Origin: Leptospira noumeaensis | GTDB lineage: Bacteria > Spirochaetota > Leptospiria > Leptospirales > Leptospiraceae | Reading direction: 5' to 3' | DNA length: 64,000 bases | NCBI RefSeq assembly: GCF_004770765.1 | Contig: NZ_RQFK01000026.1 | Span: forward strand, 1,432,546 to 1,496,545 | Part shown: positions 43,802-53,330 of the stretch, in pieces | Numbering within the stretch: position 1 is the first letter of the stretch | How the letters are laid out: the number at the start of each line of letters is the position of its first letter | Position numbers and translations under genes: made by a program | The notes under the pieces: generated by a model | The model's database searches: none | Seen by the model: the letters and a program-made list of their open reading frames with translations, nothing else | Told to the model about the DNA's origin: nothing

Positions 43802-44743
43802 GTGGGTTCATTAAAAACAGGGATTACATTTCATGATGAATTTTTAAAACACAATACTGGTGCCGGCCATCCGGAAACTCATGGCAGACTAGAATCCATT
43901 CTCGATCATATATCCGATTTACCTTCAGAAAACTTTTTATGGAAAAAAGATTTTAAAGAAGCTCCACTTTCCATTATTTCATCAATCCATGATCCAGCTT
44001 ATGTTCGTTCGGTGGGGATAGCTTGTGAGGAAAAAGGGAATGGGTATTTGGATGGAGACACGGTTTTTTCTCCACGTTCCTTTTATGCAGCGAGTCTTGC
44101 TGTTGGTGCTGGGTTATACCTTGCCGATGAAGTTCTTTCTGGTAATTTGGCAAATGGAATGGCGCTCGTTCGACCTCCAGGTCATCACGCTGAGTCGGAT
44201 CACGCGATGGGATTTTGTATTTTCAATAACATTGCCATCACTGCAAAATACCTTCAGTCCAAAGGTATCAAACGGATTTTGATTCTAGATTGGGACGTAC
44301 ACCATGGGAATGGCACACAACACCAGTTTTACGATGATGATTCTGTTTATTTTGTATCACTCCACCAGTATCCTTTTTATCCGGGAACAGGTGCTTTGTC
44401 GGAACGAGGAAGGGGAAATGGGCTTGGATCCACTCTTAATATTCCATTGGCAAGAGGGGCTGGTGAGTCTGAATATTTGAGCCATTTTTCTTCCATCCAT
44501 CGTGAGATGGAAAAATTCCAACCAGAGTTTGTTTTGATTTCTGCTGGTTTCGATGCCCACAAGAAAGACCCGTTAGGTGGTATGAATTTATCCACTTCCT
44601 CTTATGAAATTTTTACAAAGGAAGTGAAACAAATCGCTAATACATACGCTGGCGGTAAAATCGTTTCCTTTTTGGAAGGTGGTTATGATTTCCAAGCCCT
44701 AGCAGAATCTGTAAAGGCTCATCTGGAAACCTTGGTAACTTAA
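43802..44743 (+). CDS. Histone deacetylase-family protein, class II-like
   Basis: A 313-residue zinc deacetylase: HNTGAGHPETHGRLESI at the start, catalytic His pair in RPPGHHAESDHAMGFC, zinc ligands in DWDVHHGNGTQ and SAGFDAHKKDPLGG, then LEGGYD. This is the acetoin-utilisation/HDAC class II layout common in bacteria, acting on acetylated polyamines or proteins. It differs clearly from the class IV-like protein at 28.2 kb. The start is GTG at 43802 with GGAGG 3 nt upstream. Confidence 0.92.
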   Translation: MGSLKTGITFHDEFLKHNTGAGHPETHGRLESILDHISDLPSENFLWKKDFKEAPLSIISSIHDPAYVRSVGIACEEKGNGYLDGDTVFSPRSFYAASLAVGAGLYLADEVLSGNLANGMALVRPPGHHAESDHAMGFCIFNNIAITAKYLQSKGIKRILILDWDVHHGNGTQHQFYDDDSVYFVSLHQYPFYPGTGALSERGRGNGLGSTLNIPLARGAGESEYLSHFSSIHREMEKFQPEFVLISAGFDAHKKDPLGGMNLSTSSYEIFTKEVKQIANTYAGGKIVSFLEGGYDFQALAESVKAHLETLVT

Positions 44744-44751
44744 ACTTAAAG

Positions 44752-46023
44752 TTAGGAAGCCACTCCAAAAACTTCTTTCACCCAATGCATTAGTGGTCTG
44801 GCACTGATGATAGAAAAATGATTTTGTTTGTTTAGTTCCAGTGTTCGTAAAGCCGGATTTGTTTTTTGATTAAAAACCTTGTCCGTTAAGTAGGTAAGAC
44901 TTTTTTTCTCTACAATCCCATCCCCAAGAAAGTTTTGCAAAGGATTCTCAGCTCCTTCCATAAGTGCATAGGCTTGGTAAACATCCATTTCATCCAATTC
45001 ACCAAAATATGTTTCTCCGAAGTATCCAGAAATAGTTTCCATCCAACCTTTTTCTTCTTTTCGGATGAGTCCAAAAGATAAGTCTTTGATTGCGTCGCTA
45101 CGCAGGTTCCCAATCATTCCAATAATTTTAAGAGCTACATTGGGACTTTTTTCAAATAAGAATCCCAACCAAAATCCAATTTTTTCTAGATAAGAACCTT
45201 TGTTTGGTGCTGCAATGAGTATGATTTTTCCAAACTTATGGAGCCATTCTTTGTTTTCAAGTTTTGCATGGTAAAGACAAGAACGAAAGATGAGGCAACC
45301 CAAACTATAACAAATGATATCAGGTTTGATATTTGGATCTTCATTAAAAAATACATCCAGTAGGTGCATTAGTTTTTTCCCATTTTCATGGATGGGAAGT
45401 CCGTGATTGTATCTCAAATAAAATGGAAAGTATCCTACCTCTTGTAATTCTGTAGCAAGTCCAGGTGAGGTAATTTTCCTTTCCTTATATTCCACAGTTT
45501 GTTCCTGCCAAACTGTCTCATCTGTAAATAATCCAGGAAGGAAAAGAACTGATTTTGATTTTTTTGATTCTTTAAATTCTGCAATGGTTTCTTTTGCGGT
45601 GATGTCTTTTCCAATCGTTCTAAAACTCATATCAATCTTTGTGAGTTTGAATTTTTGATTGTGAGAACTTCCCAGGATACTTGATACCATACGATTATCA
45701 AATACCATATCATCACTTTGTTTGGCGGTGAGTTCGACTTTGAAGATAGCTTTTTCAAAAGCCTGGTTCGTTTGTTCTATCGTCTTTTGTAAGTTTTCAT
45801 TTGATTTGTGACCAGTTTCTTTGACTTGGACGCCGGCTTTCTGTAAGGCCTCTCTCCATTCTGGTTTGTAAAAAAATGCATTGGAGAGTAAATCCAGTCC
45901 TCCGCCTGCACTCGTTAGGCTTCCTTTTACTAGGAATTGTACACCTTTCAGCAGCGAATCGGTTGTTTTTTGGGTAAGCGAAACTGTTTTTCCAGCCAGG
46001 GAGTTGATGAGGATTTGGATCAC
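44752..46023 (-). CDS. Alpha/beta-hydrolase fold acylhydrolase/lipase-like protein
   Basis: A 423-residue protein. An N-terminal helical segment (~1-110) precedes an alpha/beta-hydrolase domain beginning at KSVLFLPGLFTDETVW. The probable nucleophile is the Ser of IICYSLGCLIF, a GxSxG variant with Cys in the first position; the Asp may be in GDGIVEKKS and the His in KQNHFSII. Similar to PGAP1/esterase-like proteins. There is no signal peptide. The start is GTG at 46023 with no ribosome site; TACAAT on the minus strand sits 8 nt before it. Upstream DNA is repeat-rich. Confidence 0.78.
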   Translation of the reverse strand: MIQILINSLAGKTVSLTQKTTDSLLKGVQFLVKGSLTSAGGGLDLLSNAFFYKPEWREALQKAGVQVKETGHKSNENLQKTIEQTNQAFEKAIFKVELTAKQSDDMVFDNRMVSSILGSSHNQKFKLTKIDMSFRTIGKDITAKETIAEFKESKKSKSVLFLPGLFTDETVWQEQTVEYKERKITSPGLATELQEVGYFPFYLRYNHGLPIHENGKKLMHLLDVFFNEDPNIKPDIICYSLGCLIFRSCLYHAKLENKEWLHKFGKIILIAAPNKGSYLEKIGFWLGFLFEKSPNVALKIIGMIGNLRSDAIKDLSFGLIRKEEKGWMETISGYFGETYFGELDEMDVYQAYALMEGAENPLQNFLGDGIVEKKSLTYLTDKVFNQKTNPALRTLELNKQNHFSIISARPLMHWVKEVFGVAS

Positions 46024-46522
46024 GGAGAAAGATTGTAACTTAGTTTCTCTGGAAAGCGAGTGAAAAAAGTAAGTGAGTTACCTTTTCCAGTGGGTTTCGA
46101 AGTCGCCCGCGTGTCAAAGGAAACTAGCTTTCGATTGACAGTGAGTGCATTTGGAAAGTCAGTCACTTTGGAAAGCGAGTGAGAAAAGACAACCGTTGTG
46201 AAAGGGAAGTCAATTGAATTGGAAAGCGGTTGGATCTAGAATACGAGTGGCATAGTCTTGTAAATAAATGGATCAGCACGACCGCGAAAAAGAGTAAGTC
46301 ACTCGATTTAGAAAGTTGCTAGAATTGGTATGCCAGTTGGTTTCGAAATCGACTATAAGAATGAAACCACTGTATCAATCTATTCTAGGAAGAAGGTGAT
46401 TCGCTGTTTAAGGAAACAGGCGAAACTTAGAAATTGAATTTATGTTTTTTACTAAATGAACGATGTTGCCTGCCGAGAACCAATCATTGAAAGTAAGGTT
46501 ATTGAATATTGAATTAGAATTT
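46024..46522. other. Repeat-rich intergenic region
   Basis: Nearly 500 nt without a credible gene on either strand. The half next to the hydrolase gene carries copies of GGAAAGCGAGTGA and AAGTAAGTGAGTTACC; the other half shows no structure that I can name. It must contain the hydrolase gene's promoter on the minus strand. Confidence 0.6.
46051..46182. repeat. 13-bp direct repeats with adjoining inverted motif
   Basis: GGAAAGCGAGTGA occurs exactly at 46051-46063 and 46170-46182, with a partial copy GGAAAGCGG at 46221-46229. AAGTAAGTGAGTTACC (46067-46082) resembles the inverted form. Related sequences lie at 18050-18074, 47862-47907 and 61372-61381. Confidence 0.6.
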
Positions 46523-47833
46523 TTATTGTTCTACACAAAGAAGGTAGTAGGAGGTGGAACAACTTCTACCACTCCCATTCCGAAGTGCGGCATAATTTGT
46601 GCTGCTTGATGAACCAACCCGCCCACCATTACTAGTGGGTGATGTGGTTGCATTCGTCGTCCAACCACTGCAACTATTTTCAGGTTGCGCCGTTGCCGTT
46701 TGCCAGAAATTAGTGGATTGGGCAAATCCAGTCCAATATTCTTTGGTGGTTCCTGAATCAAAGGAATGGTTTAGATAGTAAGGATTGGTTGTAAAATTAC
46801 CAGAACCATCTGCTGGTAAAATTCCTGCAGAATTGGGACTGAGTAAACTTGCTGAATCACTCGCACGAATGTAAATCCTACCAGATTGAAAAACCCAATC
46901 CGTGTTTTCTGAAACACCACCACCGCAATTGTCAGAGGAGCAAGGCCTTCTTGCTCCATTATCTGTTGTTAACATGGCTTTATAAGTTCCTGTTGCAGGT
47001 TTGTTTGCATCGGCATTGCATTTTAAGTCGGCGCCAGCAGGTCCATTGGCTGCTGCACCTTGTAAATTTCCATTGAAAGTTGCGGCTGTAACAAAGACTT
47101 TATATACCGTTGGTTCAACTTGTATTGTTAGGTTTTGATTAGCAGAATCGGTTCCATTGGTCGCGGTAACAGTATAAGTCGATCCTGCTTGAGCGGTCGT
47201 TGGAGTTCCTGAAATTATGCAAGTGCTGGTATTCAAACTGAGGCCAGTAGGAAGAGTTGGTGTCACCGAACAAGAAGTAAACGAAAATTGAATGGTGGGA
47301 GTGAGATTTGGGGCTGCTACATTTTCTTTGAAAATAAACGAATTACCAGTGTAAGCAATGATACTATTTCTATGATTGATTGTGATATTTCCCGATACAT
47401 TGTCATAATAAGTATCTGCACTATTTGAAGTAATACTGAGTGTTGATGATTCTAAAATCTGAGTCGCAGATGATAAACTAACGGTTTGTGTGACATTATA
47501 ATTTCCTGAATTAAATGTTAGAACGTTTGTTAGTGGAGAGTTGGAGGCATTTACCTGTAATTTGGAAGAAGTAAAAGTGAGGGAAATCGTTACATTGGCA
47601 GAGGGTTGTTTGACAAGAGAAATTCCGAAATTTTGAGGTGTTCCATATTTGAGTAACACACTGGTACCGGAAACATTGATTTTTGCAGAAGACGTTACAG
47701 AGACCGCAGTGGATGTGGTGACTGGATTCAAACCACTCACGAGAGTAAAAAGAAGTTCGTCGCGAGGGTTGACCTGGTTACAAGAAAACACCCAACCTGA
47801 GAAAAGGAAGGAAACGAATAAATTCCAACGCAT
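46523..47833 (-). CDS. Predicted lipoprotein with Ig-like and DUF1554 domains
   Basis: A 436-residue protein. The signal peptide ends in GWVFSC (residue ~17). Next come beta-rich repeats (~40-160), a putative Ig domain (LPTGLSLNTSTCIISGTPT, GSTYTVTATNGT), and a C-terminal DUF1554 domain (~240-436: YKVFVTAATFNGNLQG, DWVFQSGRIYIRASD) with paired cysteines. DUF1554 proteins are frequent in leptospires and thought to be surface-exposed with a lectin-like fold. Start at ATG 47833; the frame is open to 47872. Confidence 0.87.
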   Translation of the reverse strand: MRWNLFVSFLFSGWVFSCNQVNPRDELLFTLVSGLNPVTTSTAVSVTSSAKINVSGTSVLLKYGTPQNFGISLVKQPSANVTISLTFTSSKLQVNASNSPLTNVLTFNSGNYNVTQTVSLSSATQILESSTLSITSNSADTYYDNVSGNITINHRNSIIAYTGNSFIFKENVAAPNLTPTIQFSFTSCSVTPTLPTGLSLNTSTCIISGTPTTAQAGSTYTVTATNGTDSANQNLTIQVEPTVYKVFVTAATFNGNLQGAAANGPAGADLKCNADANKPATGTYKAMLTTDNGARRPCSSDNCGGGVSENTDWVFQSGRIYIRASDSASLLSPNSAGILPADGSGNFTTNPYYLNHSFDSGTTKEYWTGFAQSTNFWQTATAQPENSCSGWTTNATTSPTSNGGRVGSSSSTNYAALRNGSGRSCSTSYYLLCVEQ

Positions 47834-47861
47834 GTTTCCAACCCCCCGCAATATTAAAAAC

Positions 47862-47907
47862 AAGTAAGTCATTTACCTTTTTCAATTATCGGAGAAGGAA
47901 AGCGAGT
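47862..47907. repeat. Copies of the dispersed AAGTAAGT / GGAAAGCGAGT motifs
   Basis: AAGTAAGTCATTTACC (47862-47877) followed by TTTTTC, and GGAAAGCGAGT (47897-47907), separated by 19 nt. The same two motifs are found near 46.05 kb. Confidence 0.5.
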
Positions 47908-49511
47908 TACAAGTGAAATTCTTGGCTTAAGTAATTGGATGTATGCTCTTTCAGTACATCTCCTAGAAGATTACGTCCCATCTCATTGTCTTTGAAACTC
48001 ACAACAGTGCGAATGGAAAATACACGCAGAGCATCAGAAACGGAGAGCGTTCCGTCAGCAGAATCTTTACGCCCAGAAAATGGAAAGGAATCCGGCCCTC
48101 GTTGGCACTGTGTGTTCCAATTGACTCGGGCCACCTGGTTTACCAATACATCGATCAGTTTGCCGATAGTTTTTGGATCCTTTCCAAAGATACTTGCTTG
48201 TTGGCCCATGTTGGATTCAAAGATATAATTTAACGGTTCTTCTACAGAAGAAAAAGGAACAATCGGAACGAGTGGCCCAAATTGTTCTTCATGATACAAA
48301 CGTGCGTTTGGTGAAACGGGGAAAAGAATTGCTGGAAACATAAAAGATTCATTGATTTCGCCGCCACCTGGATTGAGAATTTTGGCACCATGAGTGATAG
48401 CATCATCCAGTAGTTCTTTTAACCATTTGGTTTTTCCTTCCTCGGGGAGAGGTGTGAAGTTGACATCCTGATCCCAAGGCATTCCCGCTTTCCATTTGGA
48501 AAATTCTTCCAAATAAAGTTTTGTAAATTCATCTAAAATATCTTTGTGAACAAAAAGAATTTTGAGCGCTGTACATCTTTGCCCATTGTAAGCAAGTGAT
48601 CCGGCTAGAATTTCAGGAACCATTGTTTTTAAATCTGTATCAGGTAAAACTATCGCTGGGTTTTTGGCGTTAAGTCCTAGAACAGATCTTAGGCGGTTGA
48701 GTTTGGGATGTTTTTTTGTGATGAGATTTGCTGTATGACTCGATCCAATAAATGCAAACACATCGATTTTCCCAGATTCCATAATGGGAGAAATCACTTT
48801 GGCACCATCCCCATAAACTGTGTTGATCACACCTGGAGGAAACGCTTCCTTAAAACATTCGAGGAGAGGTTGCAGTAACAACACGCCATACTTTGCCGGT
48901 TTGAAAACAACGGTATTTCCCATAAGGATGGCTGGGATGAGTGTACAAAATGTTTCATTCAAAGGATAATTGAATGGCCCCATACAAAGTACAACACCAT
49001 AAGGAGAACGTTTGATTTGTGCAATGAGTCCACCTTCTTTGATATAGTTCGCTGAACTTGTTTCGAGTTCTTGTAATGATTCAATAGTATCTTCTAAATA
49101 TTCGATGGTTCTATCAAATTCTTTTATGGCATCTTTTTCTGTTTTGCCAATCTCCCACATCAGAAGTAAAACAATTTGGTCTCTTTTTCCTTTCATCAGA
49201 GAGATGAACTTTCGAACCGCTTCGATTCGTTCTTTGGGAGTTGCGATGGGCCAAACGCCTGTTCCGTGGTTATAGGCTTTTACCGCAGCATCCAGTGCGA
49301 GTAAACTTTGTTTTTCGTCAAAACTTGGATAGGATCCTAAAACTACTTGTTCCAATTTTCCATTTTTGTTCAGAAAGATGGGAGATTGTACGATTTGGGA
49401 TCCACCTTCCCAGATCCGAATTTCTCCGCCGAGTAGGTATTCTTTTTGGTGGATGGGCGCAATGCGGTACTTTTCTGGAATGGAATCTTCTGACGGAAAA
49501 ACAAAGCTCAT
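47907..49511 (-). CDS. Aldehyde dehydrogenase family protein (GapN-like)
   Basis: A 534-residue NAD(P)-dependent ALDH fold. It has the cofactor region GVVLCMGPFNYPLNET, VFKPAKYG, and the catalytic Cys in YNGQRCTALKIL. The position that in most ALDHs reads ELGG, with the general-base Glu, reads VLGLNAKNPAIV here, so that Glu is absent. Similarity is closest to non-phosphorylating glyceraldehyde-3-phosphate dehydrogenase-like enzymes as far as I can judge. Start at ATG 49511. It is divergent from the small gene at 49.6 kb. Confidence 0.85.
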   Translation of the reverse strand: MSFVFPSEDSIPEKYRIAPIHQKEYLLGGEIRIWEGGSQIVQSPIFLNKNGKLEQVVLGSYPSFDEKQSLLALDAAVKAYNHGTGVWPIATPKERIEAVRKFISLMKGKRDQIVLLLMWEIGKTEKDAIKEFDRTIEYLEDTIESLQELETSSANYIKEGGLIAQIKRSPYGVVLCMGPFNYPLNETFCTLIPAILMGNTVVFKPAKYGVLLLQPLLECFKEAFPPGVINTVYGDGAKVISPIMESGKIDVFAFIGSSHTANLITKKHPKLNRLRSVLGLNAKNPAIVLPDTDLKTMVPEILAGSLAYNGQRCTALKILFVHKDILDEFTKLYLEEFSKWKAGMPWDQDVNFTPLPEEGKTKWLKELLDDAITHGAKILNPGGGEINESFMFPAILFPVSPNARLYHEEQFGPLVPIVPFSSVEEPLNYIFESNMGQQASIFGKDPKTIGKLIDVLVNQVARVNWNTQCQRGPDSFPFSGRKDSADGTLSVSDALRVFSIRTVVSFKDNEMGRNLLGDVLKEHTSNYLSQEFHL

Positions 49512-49583
49512 GATCCATGAATCGAATGGTGACCCGACTAAAAAAGCAACATTTTACGGAAAAGATCAGCCGATATAAAAAAT

Positions 49584-49778
49584 ATGGAACCATGGATGGA
49601 CCAGAACAAAGAAGAGTGGGAGACTTTGACCTTACGACTTTTCCGTCGTGTGGAAGAATTGGAATCACTCATGTCGGAAGTGCAAAGTGACCTAGTTCGG
49701 TACCGAGCGATTCGCGAAGAATGGTATCATTGGCATAGCGCTTGGAAGGAGGAATACGCCAAACGAGCCGTCGGCTGA
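49584..49778 (+). CDS. Small coiled-coil hypothetical protein
   Basis: A 64-residue protein, strongly helical and charged ([20 protein letters not shown]), probably a short coiled coil. TATAAA at 49574-49579 lies at the right distance to give a leaderless transcript starting at the ATG. The MaoC-domain gene follows after 71 nt on the same strand. It is supported by its clean heptad pattern and promoter, but no homologue is recognised. Confidence 0.5.
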   Translation: MEPWMDQNKEEWETLTLRLFRRVEELESLMSEVQSDLVRYRAIREEWYHWHSAWKEEYAKRAVG

Positions 49779-49849
49779 CTTGGAAAAATCGTTTTCCGTT
49801 GGACCTCTCTTGGAAAATTAGTCCTATCCCATTCGAAAAAGGAATTCCC

Positions 49850-51028
49850 ATGGCCGAAAAACCTATGTCCCCCTTTGGTGAGTTAGCTCCCAGCACACCT
49901 GCCTCTCTCTCTGATGTCAAAAAGAACATTTATGGACGATACCTCGAAGAATTCAATGTAGGTGATATCTATGTTCACCCTCGTCAATTCACTGTGGACA
50001 GAAGTTTTGCCCAAGAATTTGCCACTGTGTTTATGGATGCAAATCCACTTTATCTTTCTGCAGAGTATGCAAAAGCTCACGGATTTGCTGACTTACTCGT
50101 TCATCCACTGATGGTGTTCAACTTAGCACTTTCCATTGGTGTTCAGAATAACAGTGAGAAGGCGCTTGCAAACCTCGGATATTACAACGCACAATTTTTA
50201 TTACCTGTTTATCCTGGAGACACTCTTTCTTCCCGAACTAAAATTTTAGCAGTGGATGACAAAGGCCCTGAGAAACCAGGAATCGTTCACGTAAGAACAC
50301 TTTGTCTCAATCAAAAGAATGAAGTGGTTTTGCAATACGAACGTAAAATCATGATCTACCAATCCAATGGAAAGCCAAAAGGCAATCCAAAACCAGGCGA
50401 TTCTTCCGCATTCTTTCCTGAGTCAAAAACTCCCGCCCTCAAACTTCCAACTCTCAAATTCCCAACAGAGATGAAAGATGTAACTTGGGGACATACTTAC
50501 TTTGAAAACTTCAAACCAGGTCAAATTTATGTGCATCAAAATGGAAGAACCATCACTGATGAACATTACCAATGGACTTTCCGAGTAGGAAATACACATC
50601 CACTTCATTACGATAAATTATATTCTGCAGGAATCTCTGGCCCTATGGGTGGAGAACCAGTGGTTTATGGTGGACTCGTATTTGGTTGGTTAGCTGGTAT
50701 GGCCTCCCGTGATATTTCTGAAAACGCAATTTGGGAACTTGGATTCACAGAAGGATACCACACACAACCAGCTTTTTCTGGTGATACAGTCACTTGTATT
50801 TCTAGAATTTTGACTACGGAAGATAAAGGAACAGAATACGGAATCCCAGCGGGTGAAGTTCAAATCCAATTCATCGGACTCAAAAACATCAAAGCAAATG
50901 ATGCTTTAGATAAATTTGGTGCTGATCTTTTCCTCAAAGAAAACGATAAAAAGAAATTGGGAAAAGAAAAAATCCCAGAGAAAATCTTCGAAATTGAAAG
51001 AAGATTGATCATCAAAAAACAACCATAA
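49850..51028 (+). CDS. Double MaoC-like (hot-dog) hydratase
   Basis: A 392-residue protein with two MaoC-type hot-dog domains, at ~25-190 and ~205-380. The first has [19 protein letters not shown] and [13 protein letters not shown]; the second has [17 protein letters not shown] and [17 protein letters not shown]. Each has the D/N-P-x-H-type hydratase pattern only in part (Leu in the first, His in the second), so one domain may be structural. It resembles mesaconyl-CoA or enoyl-CoA hydratases. The ATG at 49850 has AAGGA upstream. Confidence 0.85.
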   Translation: MAEKPMSPFGELAPSTPASLSDVKKNIYGRYLEEFNVGDIYVHPRQFTVDRSFAQEFATVFMDANPLYLSAEYAKAHGFADLLVHPLMVFNLALSIGVQNNSEKALANLGYYNAQFLLPVYPGDTLSSRTKILAVDDKGPEKPGIVHVRTLCLNQKNEVVLQYERKIMIYQSNGKPKGNPKPGDSSAFFPESKTPALKLPTLKFPTEMKDVTWGHTYFENFKPGQIYVHQNGRTITDEHYQWTFRVGNTHPLHYDKLYSAGISGPMGGEPVVYGGLVFGWLAGMASRDISENAIWELGFTEGYHTQPAFSGDTVTCISRILTTEDKGTEYGIPAGEVQIQFIGLKNIKANDALDKFGADLFLKENDKKKLGKEKIPEKIFEIERRLIIKKQP

Positions 51029-51037
51029 GGTGAACCT

Positions 51038-52060
51038 ATGAAAGTTACCATCCCCAAACGAATTCCTGAGATGGAAGACATCGGGGATGGTGTCTTTAAA
51101 ATTATCCTACCCCAACCTTTCTACGCTCCTAACAATATCTATCTTTACCAAGGAAACGATGGTTTAACTTTAATCGATTCTGGTTATATTGAATCCATTC
51201 CCATGTTACAGGCTTCCTTGAAAACCAAGGGATTTTCTTTAAATGACATTCGACATATCATTTATACGCACAATCATCTAGATCATATCTCTTCTTCTTT
51301 AGTTCTTAAATCCTATGCAAAAAATGTGACCTACTACGGATATCGTTCGATGGCCGATGGGGTTGGGAATTATTTAGAGTCGATGGTGCTTTTTGAAGAG
51401 GCAACAGAAGATCTATTTCACAAAGCATTTGGTGATAAAGAAGAACTCGATCGGATTTTGGAAGAATCACGCAAAGGTTGGCGTCAATTTTTTAGTAAAT
51501 TTGGGGAAACCAAAAAAGGGGATCCTGTTTTACGAATTGATGTAAAAATTGATCATAATGATAGTTTAGAGTTAGGTGGCAGATTATTTCGTTTTTTACA
51601 CACACCCGGTCACAATTTGTATCATATCACACCTGTAGATCCTTCGACGGGAATTTATTTTTCGGGAGATTTGATCATTGCCAATCTTACCGCCATTTAT
51701 TCTGAAATGGATGGCAGTTTGGGTGATTATTATTTTACCCTAGCCAAACTTTTGGAAGAACCCATCAAACGAATGTTACCTGCCCATGGTAGCGAAATTG
51801 AAGATCCAAAAAAAACCATCACTCTTGTGAAAAAAACTTTGAGTATCCTTGAAAAAGGTGTGCTTCGAAGGCTTAGAGAAGGGGAATCGGATCTAAAGGT
51901 GCTTATGGAAGCTGCCATTGGAAAAAAAGTCCATAATGGTGGTCACTTACCGACTGCTTTAGGGCTAGTGTACAGCATCATTCAGAAATTAGTTTTAGAG
52001 GGACAAATTCGTATCGAAAAAAGAGAAAATGGATACGAAGTTTTTCATATCGTAAGTTAG
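51038..52060 (+). CDS. Metallo-beta-lactamase-fold hydrolase
   Basis: A 340-residue MBL-fold protein: IYTHNHLDHISSSL, the later ligands in FLHTPGHNLYH and YFSGDLII, LPAHGSEI, and a C-terminal winged-helix-like segment (HNGGHLPTALGLVYSIIQKL). The layout is like LACTB2 and bacterial thioesterase-type MBL proteins. AAGGTGAACCT precedes the ATG. It follows the MaoC gene by 9 nt, so the pair may work on the same acyl-CoA. Confidence 0.87.
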   Translation: MKVTIPKRIPEMEDIGDGVFKIILPQPFYAPNNIYLYQGNDGLTLIDSGYIESIPMLQASLKTKGFSLNDIRHIIYTHNHLDHISSSLVLKSYAKNVTYYGYRSMADGVGNYLESMVLFEEATEDLFHKAFGDKEELDRILEESRKGWRQFFSKFGETKKGDPVLRIDVKIDHNDSLELGGRLFRFLHTPGHNLYHITPVDPSTGIYFSGDLIIANLTAIYSEMDGSLGDYYFTLAKLLEEPIKRMLPAHGSEIEDPKKTITLVKKTLSILEKGVLRRLREGESDLKVLMEAAIGKKVHNGGHLPTALGLVYSIIQKLVLEGQIRIEKRENGYEVFHIVS

Positions 52061-52147
52061 GTATACCGAACGATATCTTATAATTTTTTCTGATTTAAAT
52101 GGAAATATTTTATTTTAGCCATACGCCAGAAAAGACAAGAAAAGAAA

Positions 52148-52666
52148 ATGATACCTAAACTAACAGAATTCGCTAGAGTTATTGATTGGAAGCCCGAATG
52201 GGATTTCGGCGCTCCTATCCCGCAAGTATATTCCAATGGTAATAAAACTTTCTTAATCTACTACATAAACGAACCAGACCCTGCTTGGGATGGAACTTAC
52301 GTAAATATTATTGATAACTCTTCTGATACGCTTTACAATCTAGCATTAGTTGAATTCATCGGAACACTTGCATACAAATTCGGAATGTTCAATGATGAAG
52401 TGGCTTCAGGCTCACCATTATCCAAAGCAGGTTTAGATTCCTATTCTGCGCATATTATCGAAAACTCTAGCTGGATACAGGAGTTAAAAAAAATCCACAA
52501 AATTCATCCGGAATTTAGCGAAAAAAGATGGGAAAATTATAACCACTATTTCTTCTTTTTTCATGATGATATGTTTGAAATAATTGCCAGCGATTATAAA
52601 ATAGAGACACATAAAACTACTTTCTTAAATCTTTCAAAAAATATATGCGATAGACTTAATTCCTAA
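52148..52666 (+). CDS. Hypothetical protein in AT-rich cluster
   Basis: A 172-residue soluble protein rich in aromatic residues (PDPAWDGTYVNIID, NHYFFFFHDDMFEIIASDY). I recognise no domain; the FFHD-FE-IA pattern recalls a family of hypothetical proteins sometimes found beside toxins, but nothing firm. It is the first of three small genes in DNA that is clearly more AT-rich than the flanks. Confidence 0.7.
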   Translation: MIPKLTEFARVIDWKPEWDFGAPIPQVYSNGNKTFLIYYINEPDPAWDGTYVNIIDNSSDTLYNLALVEFIGTLAYKFGMFNDEVASGSPLSKAGLDSYSAHIIENSSWIQELKKIHKIHPEFSEKRWENYNHYFFFFHDDMFEIIASDYKIETHKTTFLNLSKNICDRLNS

Positions 52667-52758
52667 AACGATAGTATTTCGTTTAACTTTCGTTATCATG
52701 ACTTTAGGTCAGGGAGCCTTGTCTGTGTTTGTTCAGTATGCGTAATTTGTTAAATCCT

Positions 52759-53316
52759 ATGGAAAAATGTCAAAAATGTAATGTAGAGCTAAACCCCATA
52801 AAAACAAATTATGGGAAATTGATAATCTGCAATAATTGTTTTGGACATTACTATTCTGAAAATACATTGGAACTGCTATTTAACGGTTCTACTTGGCAGA
52901 GTGAAAAAAATACTTCGAAAGTTTCAAAATCAAAACTAGAATGCCCTAAATGTAAAGATAAAATGCGATTACACAGGTTTTCTAAAAATTACAATTCTGT
53001 CGAAATTGACATTTGTTCTAATTGCAAGATTCTTTGGCTTGATTACAATGAAATTGAAGATTTAAAACTCAACTCATTAGAAACCCGAAATTTGATAACC
53101 AATAGCAAAAATAGAATTTCTAATTCTGAAATAAACTATATCTTAAATATAACGAAGTTGGATGCAAAATTAAAAGAAGCTAAAACTATAAATAAAATTA
53201 ACGAAGAGGCTATTAAATTTTCAAAAATCCATCACTACGATAGCGTGATGCATACAAGTGTGTTTAATGCTTTTGATATAGTAACTTTTTTTAAAACAAT
53301 TTTCAAAAAAGAGTAA
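52759..53316 (+). CDS. Zinc-ribbon (zf-TFIIB-like) protein
   Basis: A 185-residue protein with two Cys pairs at the start (MEKCQKCN and LIICNNC) and a second zinc ribbon in the middle: LECPKCKDKMRLH, then IDICSNCKILWLDYNEIEDL, close to the zf-TFIIB family motif CxxC-x-WLD-x-E. The C-terminus is helical and charged. Start choice: ATG 52759 or ATG 52738; neither has a ribosome site. AT-rich codon use suggests recent acquisition. Confidence 0.75.
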   Translation: MEKCQKCNVELNPIKTNYGKLIICNNCFGHYYSENTLELLFNGSTWQSEKNTSKVSKSKLECPKCKDKMRLHRFSKNYNSVEIDICSNCKILWLDYNEIEDLKLNSLETRNLITNSKNRISNSEINYILNITKLDAKLKEAKTINKINEEAIKFSKIHHYDSVMHTSVFNAFDIVTFFKTIFKKE

Positions 53317-53330
53317 CTATACCAGCGGAG

